Positions 33,768 to 43,894 of a stretch of DNA of 64,000 nucleotides are shown here, one piece after another. The first letter of the stretch is position 1. Every line of letters begins with the position of its first letter. The stretch is from Cryptomeria japonica (lineage: Eukaryota; Streptophyta; Pinopsida; Cupressales; Cupressaceae), in contig NC_081408.1 in NCBI RefSeq assembly GCF_030272615.1, positions 408,640,889 through 408,704,888 on the forward strand, given 5' to 3'. Below the pieces are notes generated by a model. That model was given only the letters and a program-made list of their open reading frames with translations. It had not been told where the DNA came from and did not search any database. The translations under genes and the position numbers were made by a program.

Positions 33768-35444
33768 TCAAATTTTAACCAGGCCTGTCAATGATTTTAA
33801 TTTCACCAAATTTTGTTCGAGAACACTGCGAATTGATCTTCTCCAAATTTTGTCTGACTCAGTAAAATCTAATAGCTGAACATCTTCAAAATTGACTATG
33901 TTGTCTTCAAACACACTTATCTGCAACTCTGTTCCACATTGAAGCTTCTCATATGCGGGTTGCAACCATTGACTGACATGAGCATTAGTAGGCACATCAC
34001 TTTGATACTGCACATTTGTAGGAACCCCAGGCAACTTGATGCTCCTAAACCATCCAGGTATGACAGAGGAAATACATCCTCCTTGAGGCTCCCCTTCTCT
34101 TTCCTTTTCACGGTAGAGAAACCTGAATTCTTCCATACCAGAAGGGCCATTTTCTGCGTCTTCTTCTCCTTTCACAGTTTGCTCTGTTTGTTTGCTGGGA
34201 AGACAGTACAAATTCTCCAGTTTCTCTACGTCAGGAAGCATGATGGTATAATTTGCAGAGACGGGCAAAGGCCAGGTTGCATCACCAATCAAGCTATGCA
34301 GTAAGATCCCGATCTTCTTAAAAACCGCAGTAGAATTAATGGTGAATTGGCCATCGTGCCGACACCTTTCACCATGTCTTGGGTTCTGGTAATTTTGATC
34401 TTCTTCCTTTGACATTCCTGAATCTGTTCTGGAGCCCCTGCCACTTGATGCCATGACTTCTCTCTCGCCTCCTCTGACAAGGAAGCCCTTCTGGACTCTT
34501 CCACCATAGTAAGATCCTCTGAAACCTCCCAGATAACTACTATTACGGCCTCCACGTCCCATATGAGACGTTAGAAAGAAACTGCCAAAAGTCTGTGTGC
34601 CAAATTTACACTGCGCTTGTACAGTGACGGGATTAACACTCTTGCAAAGCTCCTTCTCGTTAAAGAAATCTTGCACACAAGCTGACCGTTCTCTATCATC
34701 ACGCCACCTCCATTTGGGCATTAAAACACGAGGCTGCTCCTGCCCAAACTGGCGTCGAATCCTATATAGGGGATGTGAATCGTCGAGCCACTTAATATCT
34801 CGGTATGACTCCCGTACCACATTTGCCTCCACAAAGGTTTTTGTACCTTGCTCCTCTGCTCGGGTTTGAGGGAATGGCAGTCTGCTTGCCGCCCATCTCA
34901 TAATCCGGGCGCATTCTGGCAAGACATTCTCTGTATGTTGCGACTCTACCACTAGAGTGGACTGCTCCTCCTGGTTATTGGGGACAATCATCCGAGTAAT
35001 GATAGCACCATTGGCATCCTTCTCAGCCGCCATATCTCCCGCAAACTTGGCATGGGCCCCGACATCATCTTTGGCCACAACACTGCATGTCTGGTTCAAC
35101 TCCTGACCAAAGAGTTCATCTCCATCAATAATCTTGAGATGCTTCACATGGCCCAACACGGTGCCCATGCTGTAAGCAGCCTCTACAACAGCATCGTTTG
35201 GAATTCCATCCGCCTTTGCCAACTCCACACTATCCTTAGCACCTTCTGAAGCTTCAATTACTCTCAGGCATTGCTTCCCTACTAACTGACCCCAATTTGT
35301 ATCCCCCTCATCTTGTGAGACAAACTCCTCATCAAATTGAATCTGGGTCTCGACAGGCCATCTATCTTCAGCAGTTTGGGGACAATCACCATTCTCTTGA
35401 AATTCTTCGATTTCACTATTAATCTTATCGTCTTTCAAGTCCAA
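33768..35444 (-). CDS. 558-codon frame of unknown function in the young LTR element
   Basis: I do not recognise a family. The first 200 residues are acidic and rich in Glu/Asp (EIEEF, EEFVSQDEGD). Residues about 205-280 hold a basic, tryptophan-bearing block (IKWLDDSHPLYRIRRQF, MPKWRWRDDRER). Residues 296-327 form an RGG/GGR-rich segment (GRGGR, GGFRGSYYGGR), typical of RNA-binding tails. The C-terminal 150 residues are mixed, with an IPGWFRSIKLPG stretch and a DFTESDKIWRRSIR end. The frame is long and compositionally non-random, but its left limit is not an ATG; the first internal Met is near residue 93. It may be captured host sequence or a fast-evolving gag. No pol motif is present. Confidence 0.6.
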   Translation of the reverse strand: MDLKDDKINSEIEEFQENGDCPQTAEDRWPVETQIQFDEEFVSQDEGDTNWGQLVGKQCLRVIEASEGAKDSVELAKADGIPNDAVVEAAYSMGTVLGHVKHLKIIDGDELFGQELNQTCSVVAKDDVGAHAKFAGDMAAEKDANGAIITRMIVPNNQEEQSTLVVESQHTENVLPECARIMRWAASRLPFPQTRAEEQGTKTFVEANVVRESYRDIKWLDDSHPLYRIRRQFGQEQPRVLMPKWRWRDDRERSACVQDFFNEKELCKSVNPVTVQAQCKFGTQTFGSFFLTSHMGRGGRNSSYLGGFRGSYYGGRVQKGFLVRGGEREVMASSGRGSRTDSGMSKEEDQNYQNPRHGERCRHDGQFTINSTAVFKKIGILLHSLIGDATWPLPVSANYTIMLPDVEKLENLYCLPSKQTEQTVKGEEDAENGPSGMEEFRFLYREKEREGEPQGGCISSVIPGWFRSIKLPGVPTNVQYQSDVPTNAHVSQWLQPAYEKLQCGTELQISVFEDNIVNFEDVQLLDFTESDKIWRRSIRSVLEQNLVKLKSLTGLVKI

Positions 35445-35459
35445 ATTCTCCTCATCTTT

Positions 35460-35699
35460 CTAGCCATCCCACCAATGTACACGACGTTTCATTTTAGCCT
35501 TCACTTGCACAATTTTACTCTCCACCGAGTCTAAATTTGCAAGAAATTCCTCAATGACTGAATCAGTGTCTTCATCATTTGGTTGCCTTTCAGCCTTCTT
35601 GAAAGACCAACAATTTCTTTTGATGTGGCCTCGCTTGCCACAATACCAGCAACCAGTTTCTCTAACTTCTAACTTTTGCATCTTCTCGAGAATTTTCAA
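35460..35699 (-). CDS. Gag-like short frame with CCHC zinc knuckle
   Basis: The frame encodes a CCHC knuckle (CWYCGKRGHIKRNC, C-x2-C-x4-H-x4-C) near its start, followed by acidic and then basic sequence. The first ATG lies about five codons inside the open frame. It begins some 60 bases from the primer site, where gag would start. It is much shorter than a normal copia gag (about 250-400 residues) and has no capsid part. The knuckle could bind the element RNA for packaging. Confidence 0.7.
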   Translation of the reverse strand: MKILEKMQKLEVRETGCWYCGKRGHIKRNCWSFKKAERQPNDEDTDSVIEEFLANLDSVESKIVQVKAKMKRRVHWWDG

Positions 35700-35762
35700 T
35701 CCTCTATCTATCTACCTTTCCATCTCTGCTCAACTTGACTTCACCTAAGCTCTGATACCAAT

Positions 35763-36026
35763 TGTTAGTTTAATTCAGCAGAGAAAACATATAAAGAATA
35801 CAAAACAGTTGAAAGCAAATTAAGACAGACACACAGAATGACACAGCTATTTACGTGGTTCACCATTATTGGCTACATCCACTAGAAAGCAGGGAAATCT
35901 TATCTATTAACCAATGATCAATTAAATGGCCTATACTCATCTATTTATACAATGATATTCAGCTATCAAGTGAAGAATCCCAGAAGATGAATGGTCATGT
36001 GACCGTTGGACTTCATATTCCTAACA
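35763..36026 (-). repeat. 5' LTR of the young 2.6-kb element
   Basis: 264 bp. The primer site lies two bases to its left. It carries the element's promoter by position. Confidence 0.95.
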
Positions 36027-36031
36027 ATAAT

Positions 36032-36536
36032 GACCCTTCTAGGGACCCACTCGTCAAGTATATAGGCATATTTTTGTCCAAAATTTTGAAAATTTTCTTT
36101 TGTGGCAGTTCTAGCTTGTCTTCCTGTTTTCTCCACCTCATTGGGGAAAAACACGAGGGGGAATATACTCAGTCTTTATCAGGTTTTCCATTTCCAACTC
36201 ATACTAACGCTTCTTAAGCATTCTTCTCATCTAAGTACTCATACTAACGCTTCTTAAGCATTCTTCTCATCTAAGTAGTTTCTTGCATTTTTGAACTAAT
36301 GATTTGGATCTGTTTTGTAGTCTTTGGATTGTCGTGCTAAACACTGTAGTTTTCGACAAGTATAAGGGGCATGGTTTGTATGTGCCTGGTCGACCTCTAC
36401 AACCTCTACAAGTATCTTTTTTATTAAATAGTTACTGCATTTATTGCATTAGATTATCTTAGCAAATTCATCTTTCTGGACTACTATAGTGCACTTGATC
36501 CCTTGAATTGATAAGTTCATTAAAGTGGGGGAAATA
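36032..36536. other. Gypsy 3' region between the young insertion and the 3' LTR
   Basis: This continues the Tat-type gypsy after the 2.6-kb insertion. It contains a 43-bp tandem repeat (CTCATACTAACGCTTCTTAAGCATTCTTCTCATCTAAGTA twice, about 36196-36280) and ends in the polypurine tract. No gene is recognised. Confidence 0.55.
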
Positions 36537-38480
36537 TGTATTGTGATAAATTGTGCCACGTGCATTATTGACACTTATGCATGGCACCTAGTGCATATAT
36601 GACAAGGTTCATGATCAAGATTTAATCATTTTGACATCATGGCCTCTAAATTCAAAGTGTTTCCAATCCCCCTAAAGCTCCGATTGGAATTATCTTTGGA
36701 TGGACGACAATACAACGCGCAGACGTTTGCGTGGTGCACAAACGTTCTGATGATTCCTGAATCCATAATAGCATATTTGATTTCAGCCTTTCGACGACGC
36801 ATGTCCCTTGGCTTGGACGCATCCGAAACAGTCACTCGTACCCATTTTTCAATCTTAAAAGTCCATTCTCTTACTCATGTTGCTTCTTCTTGGTTGTTGG
36901 GTCTTTGGGTTATCTCAAAAAATCTGTAAACTCTTTAGTGTTTCTTTCATTGCCTTGAACTCTCCATTACACTCTTGGAACTCTCACAACAACAATCTTG
37001 CCTTGAGCTTTGTCATGCTCTTATCTCAAGAGAGGGGTTTGGCTAAAACGCTCTGTCTTCTCTCTTATCTCATGCATGCTTAGTATTGGATTATCATATC
37101 TAGTAAATCTTTAAATGCACCTATTGTCTAGTTGCATTTAGTTTATTTATCTGTATATGTCATTCAATAGAGGTTTTCCTCCATTAAGCGAGGTTTGTTT
37201 CTATTTCTCTATCATTTCATCATTGTATCTTATGTAATAGGGGAAATATGTATTGTGATAAATTGTGCCCTGTGCATTATTGACACTTATGCATGGCACC
37301 TAGTGCATTTATGACAAGGTTCATGATCAAGATTTAATCATTTTGACATCATGGCCTCTAAATTCAAAGTGTTTCCAATCCCCCTAAAGCTCCGATTGGA
37401 ATTATCTTTGGATGGACGACAATACAATGCACAGACGTTTGCGTGGTGCACAAACATTTCGATGATTCCTGAATCCATAATAGCATATTTGATGTTAGCC
37501 TTTTGACGACGCATGTCCCTTGGCTTGGATGCATCCGAAACAGTCACTCGTACCCATTTTTCAATCTTAAAAGTCCATTCTCTTGCTCATGTTGCTTCTT
37601 CTTGGTTGTTGGGTCTTTGGGTTATCTCAAAAAATCTGTAAACTCTTTGGTGTTTCTTTCATTGCCTTGAACTCTCCATTACATTCTTGGAACTCTCACA
37701 ACAACAATCTTGCCTTGAGCTTTGTCATGCTCTTATCTCAAGAGAGGGGTTTGGCTAAAACGCTCTGTCTTCTCTCTTATCTCATGCATGCTTAGTATTG
37801 CATTATCATATCTAGTAAATCTTTAAATGCACCTATTGTCTAGTTGCATTTAGTTTATTTATCTGTATATGTCATTCAATATAGGTTTTCCTCCATTAAG
37901 CGAGGTTTGTTTCTATTTCTCTATCATTTCATCATTGTATCTTATGTAATAGGGGTTTTCCTCCATTAAGCAAGGTTTGTTTCTATTAAAATTATCTTTT
38001 TATCTATTTTATTGATTTGGCTGTCCATGGCGGTGGAAACACCAAATCGGGTGTTTGATTGAGGAAAACCCCTTTTCAACCCTAATATTTTCCCTTGTCT
38101 TAGTGTGTGTAGGTGGTGAATTTTTTTTGTGCTGCTAAGAACAGATTCTGGAGCACTTATGTATATTTTTAGGTCCTTGTCTGTACAGACAATGCGGTGT
38201 ACAAACGTCCTCACGACGCGCTAGCGTCCTGAACCCAAGACCAATCTAGCTCTGTGGTATAATTTGTTTTCTGTTTATATACTTCTCTTATAGTTAGAAT
38301 TTCATTATTCTGTTATGTATTTTAATATTTAGTAGCTTTAATATATTAGTTTAGTTGTTGTTCTATTCATGTTATTTTTATCCCCTAGCTCACCTGAGTG
38401 CTAGTAAAGTGAGGTAGCGCGAGTGTAGATTTTTTCCTCAATATTTTTCATCTTTAGGGTAGTAAATCCCTTCCTCTACA
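36537..38480 (+). repeat. 3' LTR of the Tat-type gypsy with an internal 0.7-kb tandem duplication
   Basis: The LTR start TGTATTGTGATAAATTG occurs at 36537 and again at 37249. The second time it is preceded by the same GGGGAAATATG that belongs to the polypurine tract. The first about 700 bp are therefore present twice, joined at a shared GGGG. The two copies differ at roughly 2% of bases, far less than the two LTRs of the element. The duplication therefore came after insertion. Confidence 0.85.
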
Positions 38481-39266
38481 TTGTTGTAATATCACATTTT
38501 CCAAAATGGATATCCGTTTTTCTTAGAATAAAAACATACTTTAGTAAAATGGGCATAACATTTGTGTTTCTTACCAAAATTTTGATTTTTTACTAGCATT
38601 GGAAAGGTGATTTAGAGACCTATCAAAAGGATGAAGTAATTTTATTAGAGTATATAACAAAAATTAATTATAATAATTTGGAGTTAATCCTTCATTTTTA
38701 AAACTTAAAATACTCACAAATTTTGCATATAAAGTAGTTTTTTTTTTTCATTTTTTTGCTCCCAAAAGAATTAAAACATCTAAAAAGTAGTAAATAATGA
38801 AACATTTTTATTTTTAATACTAATACGACTAAAACATTTACATAAATAATCATAGAAGGTTGCCTTGTTGTCTTTGATCCTATACACACCTTTGTCAAAG
38901 TTGACATAGGATAAAATGTCCTTTTATACCTCTCTATCACTGTCTCTATTTAGTTAGGTGTAGTGTCATAAAATTGTGCCTTCTGCAATTTTAACCACAT
39001 TCGAAGTCCTCACTTTAGCGACGACATCCTCCTTTCTGATCATGACATCTTTCTGCATGTTCACCCCATTGACCCCTTCTTGTTTGAGCCCTGAGATAGC
39101 CTCAGGACCCTGTCTGGGCACCAAGATAGGGGCAGGGGTGTGGCGCCCCTATCCCACCCTCTTAGGGTGGCCCCAAGATAGGTCCCCCCGACCCTATCTG
39201 CACTTTGGGGTCCCAAATCTCCCCGATGTTGACCTTTGGTGAGATGAATTAATCTTCTAAGGCATG

Positions 39267-39274
39267 TATAAAAG
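39267..39274 (+). promoter_or_regulatory. TATA box in the 5' LTR
   Basis: TATAAAAG lies in a block that is better conserved between the two LTRs than its surroundings (also at 45327-45334). This fits a core promoter. Confidence 0.6.
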
Positions 39275-39628
39275 GGAGTTGGTTTTCTCATTTGCAAGGG
39301 AGGCGAAATTCAGGCAAAGGGATCATAAGCAAGCATAGGAAAAGATATACATGATCAAACATTCAAGCATTCAAGTCTTCTTCATTAATCCATGGGAGTA
39401 ATATTACAACATTCATTTGCAAGCATGTGCGTGTGTTAGGGTTTTGTCATGTTACATGCCATTTCATGCAACACTTGTGATTACATTCAAGAAGAAAAGA
39501 AATCACCATCAAGTTGCAGATCTACAAGGTATACATTTCCATCGTTTACATTCAAACATTTGCAATTAATTTCTTTCAAGGTCGATTCCTCAACCGGGGT
39601 TTGACTAAGGCAAACCCCTATCCACAAC

Positions 39629-39631
<3 letters not shown>

Positions 39632-39702
<71 letters not shown>
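39632..39702. repeat. (CT)n microsatellite, about 35 units
   Basis: A pure CT run. The corresponding site in the 3' LTR (about 45698-45712) has only a few CT units, so expansion followed insertion. Confidence 0.95.
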
Positions 39703-39705
<3 letters not shown>

Positions 39706-40998
39706 CTGTGTGTAGGTTTCAGGTGTGCAACTGTAATTGTAGGTTTGGGATTCATTTGAAGAGACAAAAGAACACTTTTCATTTCACAAATTTTGTGGAG
39801 GACCATGTACACTGTTGCCACGATCTCGACAACTTTTTTCCAAATTTGCAGGGCAAATCCGTATCAGTCTAATTAGCTTAGATCCGAAGTGCTCCTCATT
39901 TCACTCAGTCTCTCTCTTTGTTCCACATAGTCAACAAGTCAACTTTCCTAATTACAAAAGAGGGCAAAACACGCTTCAACCCTTGCAATCCACTCGAAAT
40001 TCACATCCTTGCTTCTCTTGGATTTGGATCTAGTGGATTCAACCCCTCTTTTGAATGCAAAGTTCCTTTAAGTGAAAATCATCCTAGTGACTTCATTTCT
40101 CTCTCCTAGGTGGGGAGTCACTAGGGTTCAATTTCCACTTTACATTTTGGTGAACCCAACGTGTTACACATTAATTTTGATTTCTCATTATTAGATCTGA
40201 TTAATTGCAATTTGAATTTCAAATTTTCATTTTCAAGTTTGATCTATTTGCAAATTTTAGAGGTTAATTGCATTAAAAAAAACCCTACTTTTTCATTTTG
40301 AGAAAATTAAGCTTGTGAAGTGTAAAATTTGAATTACTTGTTTCAGATCTGATTTCTATTTCAAAATTGCAATTCAAATCTGTCTCTTTATTTTGAAAAT
40401 TTAGTGGTTAAATCATAAAACCCTAATTTTAAGATTCTTCCATTTTCGACCTTTGACTGCAAGTTTGACCAATCTAGACATCTCCAAATCAGTTGCTTTT
40501 TTGGATTCCGCATTAAAATCATAATTTCTATCATCCTTGAAAATTTCAAAAAAAGTTGGTCGGACTGTGTGCACTTTCGCCATGGTCCTCGACTTTTTTC
40601 CCAAAATTTTGGGAGACGGAATTGACTATATTTTTCTACTCAATTCCATAAAATCAGCGTACTCTATCAATTTTAACACTCTCTAAGGTTTAAACATAAA
40701 GTCAAAATTCATCACATTCAAATCTTACATTAATTTTCATAAAAGGGTCTTAATTTTAGATTTGCTTTTCCAACAACTTCAAATTTTAATTAAGAGACAT
40801 TCAATGACAATTAGTTAATTGGATTTACTTGCTCTTTCACATATGATTAGATTGCTTTTTGCATATATTTACTACAATCATGTGTCAGATAAGAGTTTCT
40901 TTCATTTCCTGTTGCTTCTCTTTATTCATAGCACTTGGTCATATTGTGTTATTAGGATTTCCAGATAATTTTCTTTTTGATTAGATACCAAAGCTTTC

Positions 40999-41307
40999 AT
41001 GTATCATTTATGTTGCATTATGGTGATGTTGCTAACAAAATGCATTTCTTATGTTAATCACCTTAAAGCTTTCGTAGATCCTAAACCTAGAGATCCTAAC
41101 CTTTGTACCTCCCCTAGGGTATCTTGTGTGGATGAGATGAGAACTAATGCTTTAACCAATGATCTCTCTAAAAAAGAGAAAGCATTGGAAAGTACAATGA
41201 ATCCATCTTCTTCTTCTACACATACCCTTGAGCAAGGGGGGCAAAATCAAAACATCAACATTCCCATATCTTTAGATCCTCCTTATTCTCCTAAGTCCTA
41301 TCTTTAA
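40999..41307 (+). CDS. Short N-terminal frame of the gag-only element
   Basis: A 102-codon frame beginning with ATG, with a hydrophobic start and then a Ser/Pro-rich, charged stretch (DPKPRDPNL, STMNPSSSSTHTLEQGG). It lies directly before the main frame and is probably part of the same ancestral gag region. No domain is recognised. Confidence 0.45.
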   Translation: MYHLCCIMVMLLTKCISYVNHLKAFVDPKPRDPNLCTSPRVSCVDEMRTNALTNDLSKKEKALESTMNPSSSSTHTLEQGGQNQNINIPISLDPPYSPKSYL

Positions 41308-41337
41308 CATCAAAGTCTATGTAGGGAGGATGATATC

Positions 41338-42222
41338 ATGCATTTTATTCATGACCTTTCCCCTCACATAGAAATAACTAAAAATGAGCTTTTAGATGAT
41401 GAAGATGTTCCTTCCCAATCTTCCAAAAAGGATAATCTTGATAAAGGAAAGGAGATTGTCATTTCACATGATACTCCTCCTTCATCTACAAATCCTTTTC
41501 TTCCCCCTTACACATCAGATTTCAAAGAAATTCATGATTGTGTTCCTCCATCTAGTCAATTGCAACATTCTTATAGTCGTGGCTTTCATATAATTACAAA
41601 ACAAGGTTTTAAAGGACAAGGAATTGGGAAATTTGAGCATGGAATTCGTGTCCCTATAAATTCTCCTACACAAACTACTACAAGAGGCCTAGGAAATGAT
41701 GCTCCTTTTTCTATGGATGAATTCCTTAGGCTTCACAACTTTAAAGATTACCTTAAAAGACAACAAATCAAGAGAGCCTGTAAGAATGCTTCTTCTTCAA
41801 AACATCCTTTTTGTTCATTTCATCAAACCCATGACCATAATGCTGACGATTGCCCTAACTTTAAAAAATCTATTCAAGATGACATAGATAGTGGCAAAAT
41901 TAGAATTATGGGTAATCAACCTTCCTCTCCTAAAAAACCCTCTCCTTTATGTCAAGATGATATCTACCTCCCTGACAAATTAGCTACAAGAATCTATTGG
42001 AGATTGAAATACGACAAGAACATTTCCTTTCCTCCTCAAAATAGAAACAATAATCTAAAGCAAGTGAAAGGTATTGAATATTGCATTTTTTATAATTCAT
42101 ATTCACATTCTCTTGGAAAATCTTATGCATTTAATAAATTTGTTCAACTGCAATATGATCTTGCACACATTTGTCTCACAACAGATCTAGTTGTATTTCT
42201 TGGTAAAAACATAGTGCCTTAG
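41338..42222 (+). CDS. Gag-like protein with G-patch-like motif and C-H-H-C zinc motif
   Basis: A 294-codon frame starting with ATG. Residues 80-118 are G-patch-like: SRGFHIITKQGFKGQGIGKF, then a GLGN end. Residues 159-172 form C-x2-H-x4-H-x4-C (CSFHQTHDHNADDC), the zinc motif form common in Tat/Athila-type gag proteins. It is followed by CPNFKKSIQDDIDSGKI, the usual helix after that motif. A related but weaker motif begins near residue 249. No protease or pol follows before the 3' LTR. The protein would bind element RNA and possibly help hijack particles of an autonomous relative. The frame looks whole. Confidence 0.75.
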   Translation: MHFIHDLSPHIEITKNELLDDEDVPSQSSKKDNLDKGKEIVISHDTPPSSTNPFLPPYTSDFKEIHDCVPPSSQLQHSYSRGFHIITKQGFKGQGIGKFEHGIRVPINSPTQTTTRGLGNDAPFSMDEFLRLHNFKDYLKRQQIKRACKNASSSKHPFCSFHQTHDHNADDCPNFKKSIQDDIDSGKIRIMGNQPSSPKKPSPLCQDDIYLPDKLATRIYWRLKYDKNISFPPQNRNNNLKQVKGIEYCIFYNSYSHSLGKSYAFNKFVQLQYDLAHICLTTDLVVFLGKNIVP

Positions 42223-42818
42223 CACTTCTTTTCCCTTCATGTTTCTCTTCACCCTATGTCATAACTAGCCCATTTAACGGGGGCTCTTTATCATTTGTGG
42301 TGGTTTTATTTAAATTTTACATACTTTGGGGTAGCAACATGAAGTCTATTTTCCTTCTTTCTATACATTTATCTCTATCTTTGTGCATTATTCATTATTA
42401 TATCTCTTTTATTGCATAGGGTTATTCTTATGTGAGCATATAATTGTTCTTTGGGTTTCCTCTTTGCTTGGAAAGGGGTATCTTTAATGAGTAGTAAACT
42501 TATTCTCTTTCCTTCATTCTCTTGGAAAACTTACCTCTTCTATGGTTTCAATTATTCGCAAGTATGATATGCCCCTTAGCATGGAATGATCTCTTGAGAA
42601 GTATGTATCCCTTCCTTGAAAGGATTTGTTCCACTAGGAAGGCATACCACTTGAAAATAATTACCATCAGAAAATGTGTAATGTTTCTCCTTGTTCTCCT
42701 CACTTGGGGGGCAAGGATTTTCACTCCTTTCTCTTTCTTTATTTCTCATTTATCATTATTTTCTTTAGGGGCTGCATTTTTCATATGTGACTATCATTTC
42801 TTACAATGGTATGCTTTT

Positions 42819-43092
42819 TTTTTTTTGATCGGTAATTGGCCGAAGCTTGAATAGCTTTTGATTGGAGCTATGAACCAGTGGGGACACAGTAGGGGGCCCC
42901 ATCCCCATTACATATCTTTGAATTATTATTATTATTCTGTTTGATTAGATTGACCCCAAGACCTTCCCCATCCTATGGAAGGCCAAAAGTCACAACTTAG
43001 AATTCCACTTCAGATGTCCCTATTGGGAATTGAACTTGAGTCTCCACAGTGAGAACCCAGTGTTTTAACCAGTTAAGCTCAACCCCTTGGAC
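42819..43092 (-). mobile_element. tRNA-derived SINE with 17-bp target duplication
   Basis: The insertion is bounded by TACAATGGTATGCTTTT at 42802-42818 and 43093-43109. Read on the minus strand it starts with a tRNA-like head: box A TTGAGCTTAACTGG (43069-43082) and box B AGTTCAATTCCC (43025-43036), spaced like RNA polymerase III internal promoters. It ends in poly(A), seen as poly(T) at the left end. The tail CCAATTACCGATC-An matches the 3' end of the LINE at 12706-14345. Length is 274 bp. No coding capacity. Confidence 0.9.
43025..43082 (-). promoter_or_regulatory. RNA polymerase III box A and box B of the SINE
   Basis: Box A-like sequence is at 43082-43069 and box B-like sequence at 43036-43025 on the minus strand, about 33 bp apart. 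This matches the tRNA internal promoter layout. Confidence 0.75.
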
Positions 43093-43894
43093 TACAATGG
43101 TATGCTTTTATGATTAATCCCCCTTGGGGAATATGTGATTCTTTTTCTCTCTTCCTTTTGAAGATTACCACTTCTTGAGGCATGTATTTTACATGTACTA
43201 ATGTCTTTTCTTGCATGTGTTCATGTAAGTTCATTGCAAATTTTCTTATGTTTAATCTCTCTCTAGTAGATTGTGTAGGCTCTTCTCATTGTCCCTTAGC
43301 TTGAGGGGCAATGATCCCTTTCTCTAGGGATCCACTTTGCCCTATTAAGTGGATGGTGTGAGTTTTATTACTTCATGTCATTCCTTGTGTGGAATTATTA
43401 TTTTTCACTCAAGGGTTCTCTCTTATACAAGAGGTGTAAGTCCTTGACTACAACCTCTTTCACACTTGGTAATGCACATCTATGATAAATTCACCCATCC
43501 CTTTGCGGGCTAAAAGTGAGTCATCCCTTATCAAGAATCCCTTTCACCTATAAATAGGAGAAAGGATTGTATTCTTGTTCTAGAAGATGCTATATTTGTT
43601 TAAGACAACTCCTCTTAGGGGTAGATGTCTTTTGAACAAATATCCCTTCTCCTCCAAGGATCTCCTTTACACTTACGACAAGATATCTCTTTTCAACTAT
43701 CTTATCTTTTCTTGAACAATATTCCCTCTCTTGCATAGATTTATGATATTGTTGCATAATGGATATCTTCTTGGTGTCGAAGGTAGGTATCCTTGTTCTA
43801 CTTTCCTTAAGATATCAACATTAACCCATGTTGACATCTTAAGGGGGGGGGACCCACACTGCTCCTTTGTACTATACTTATCTCATGCATTATA

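Larger units (their letters stand above)
33437..36026 (-). mobile_element. Young 2.6-kb LTR element carrying a large frame of unknown function
   Basis: Two 264-bp LTRs (33437-33700 and 35763-36026; TGTTAGTTTAATTC...ATTCCTAACA) differ at two bases. Target duplications ATAAT lie at 33432-33436 and 36027-36031. On the minus strand the iMet primer site TGGTATCAGAGC (35749-35760) and a polypurine tract (CCTTCAAGGGGGAGAT, 33701-33716) define the orientation. The internal 2.06 kb has a CCHC knuckle and a 558-codon open frame but no protease, integrase or RT, so it must use enzymes in trans. LTR ends and primer suggest copia. It looks nearly whole, with at most one or two breaks. LTR divergence of 0.8% makes it the youngest element here. 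Confidence 0.9.
23117..38480 (+). mobile_element. Ty3/gypsy element of the Tat type with G-patch and antisense plant mobile domain
   Basis: LTRs are at 23117-25110 and 36537-38480, with a 5-bp target duplication TTGTT (23112-23116 and 38481-38485). A primer site TGGTGAACCTGACGTG starts at 25114. A polypurine tract (AAAGTGGGGGAAATA) precedes the 3' LTR. Internal order: gag-like remnant, retropepsin, G-patch-like region, RT, RNase H, extra RNase H, integrase, then a long 3' region with an antisense plant-mobile-domain frame. This order and the extra RNase H fit the Tat branch. LTR copies differ at roughly one base in seven in sampled stretches, so it is old. It has about a dozen or more breaks. 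It contains a solo LTR and a younger 2.6-kb LTR element. Confidence 0.85.
38959..40144 (+). repeat. 5' LTR of the gag-only element
   Basis: Contains a TATA box (TATAAAAG, 39267-39274), a perfect hairpin GGGGTTTG-ACTAAGG-CAAACCCC (39596-39618), and an uninterrupted CT tract at about 39632-39702. The 3' LTR lacks the tract. Confidence 0.9.
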
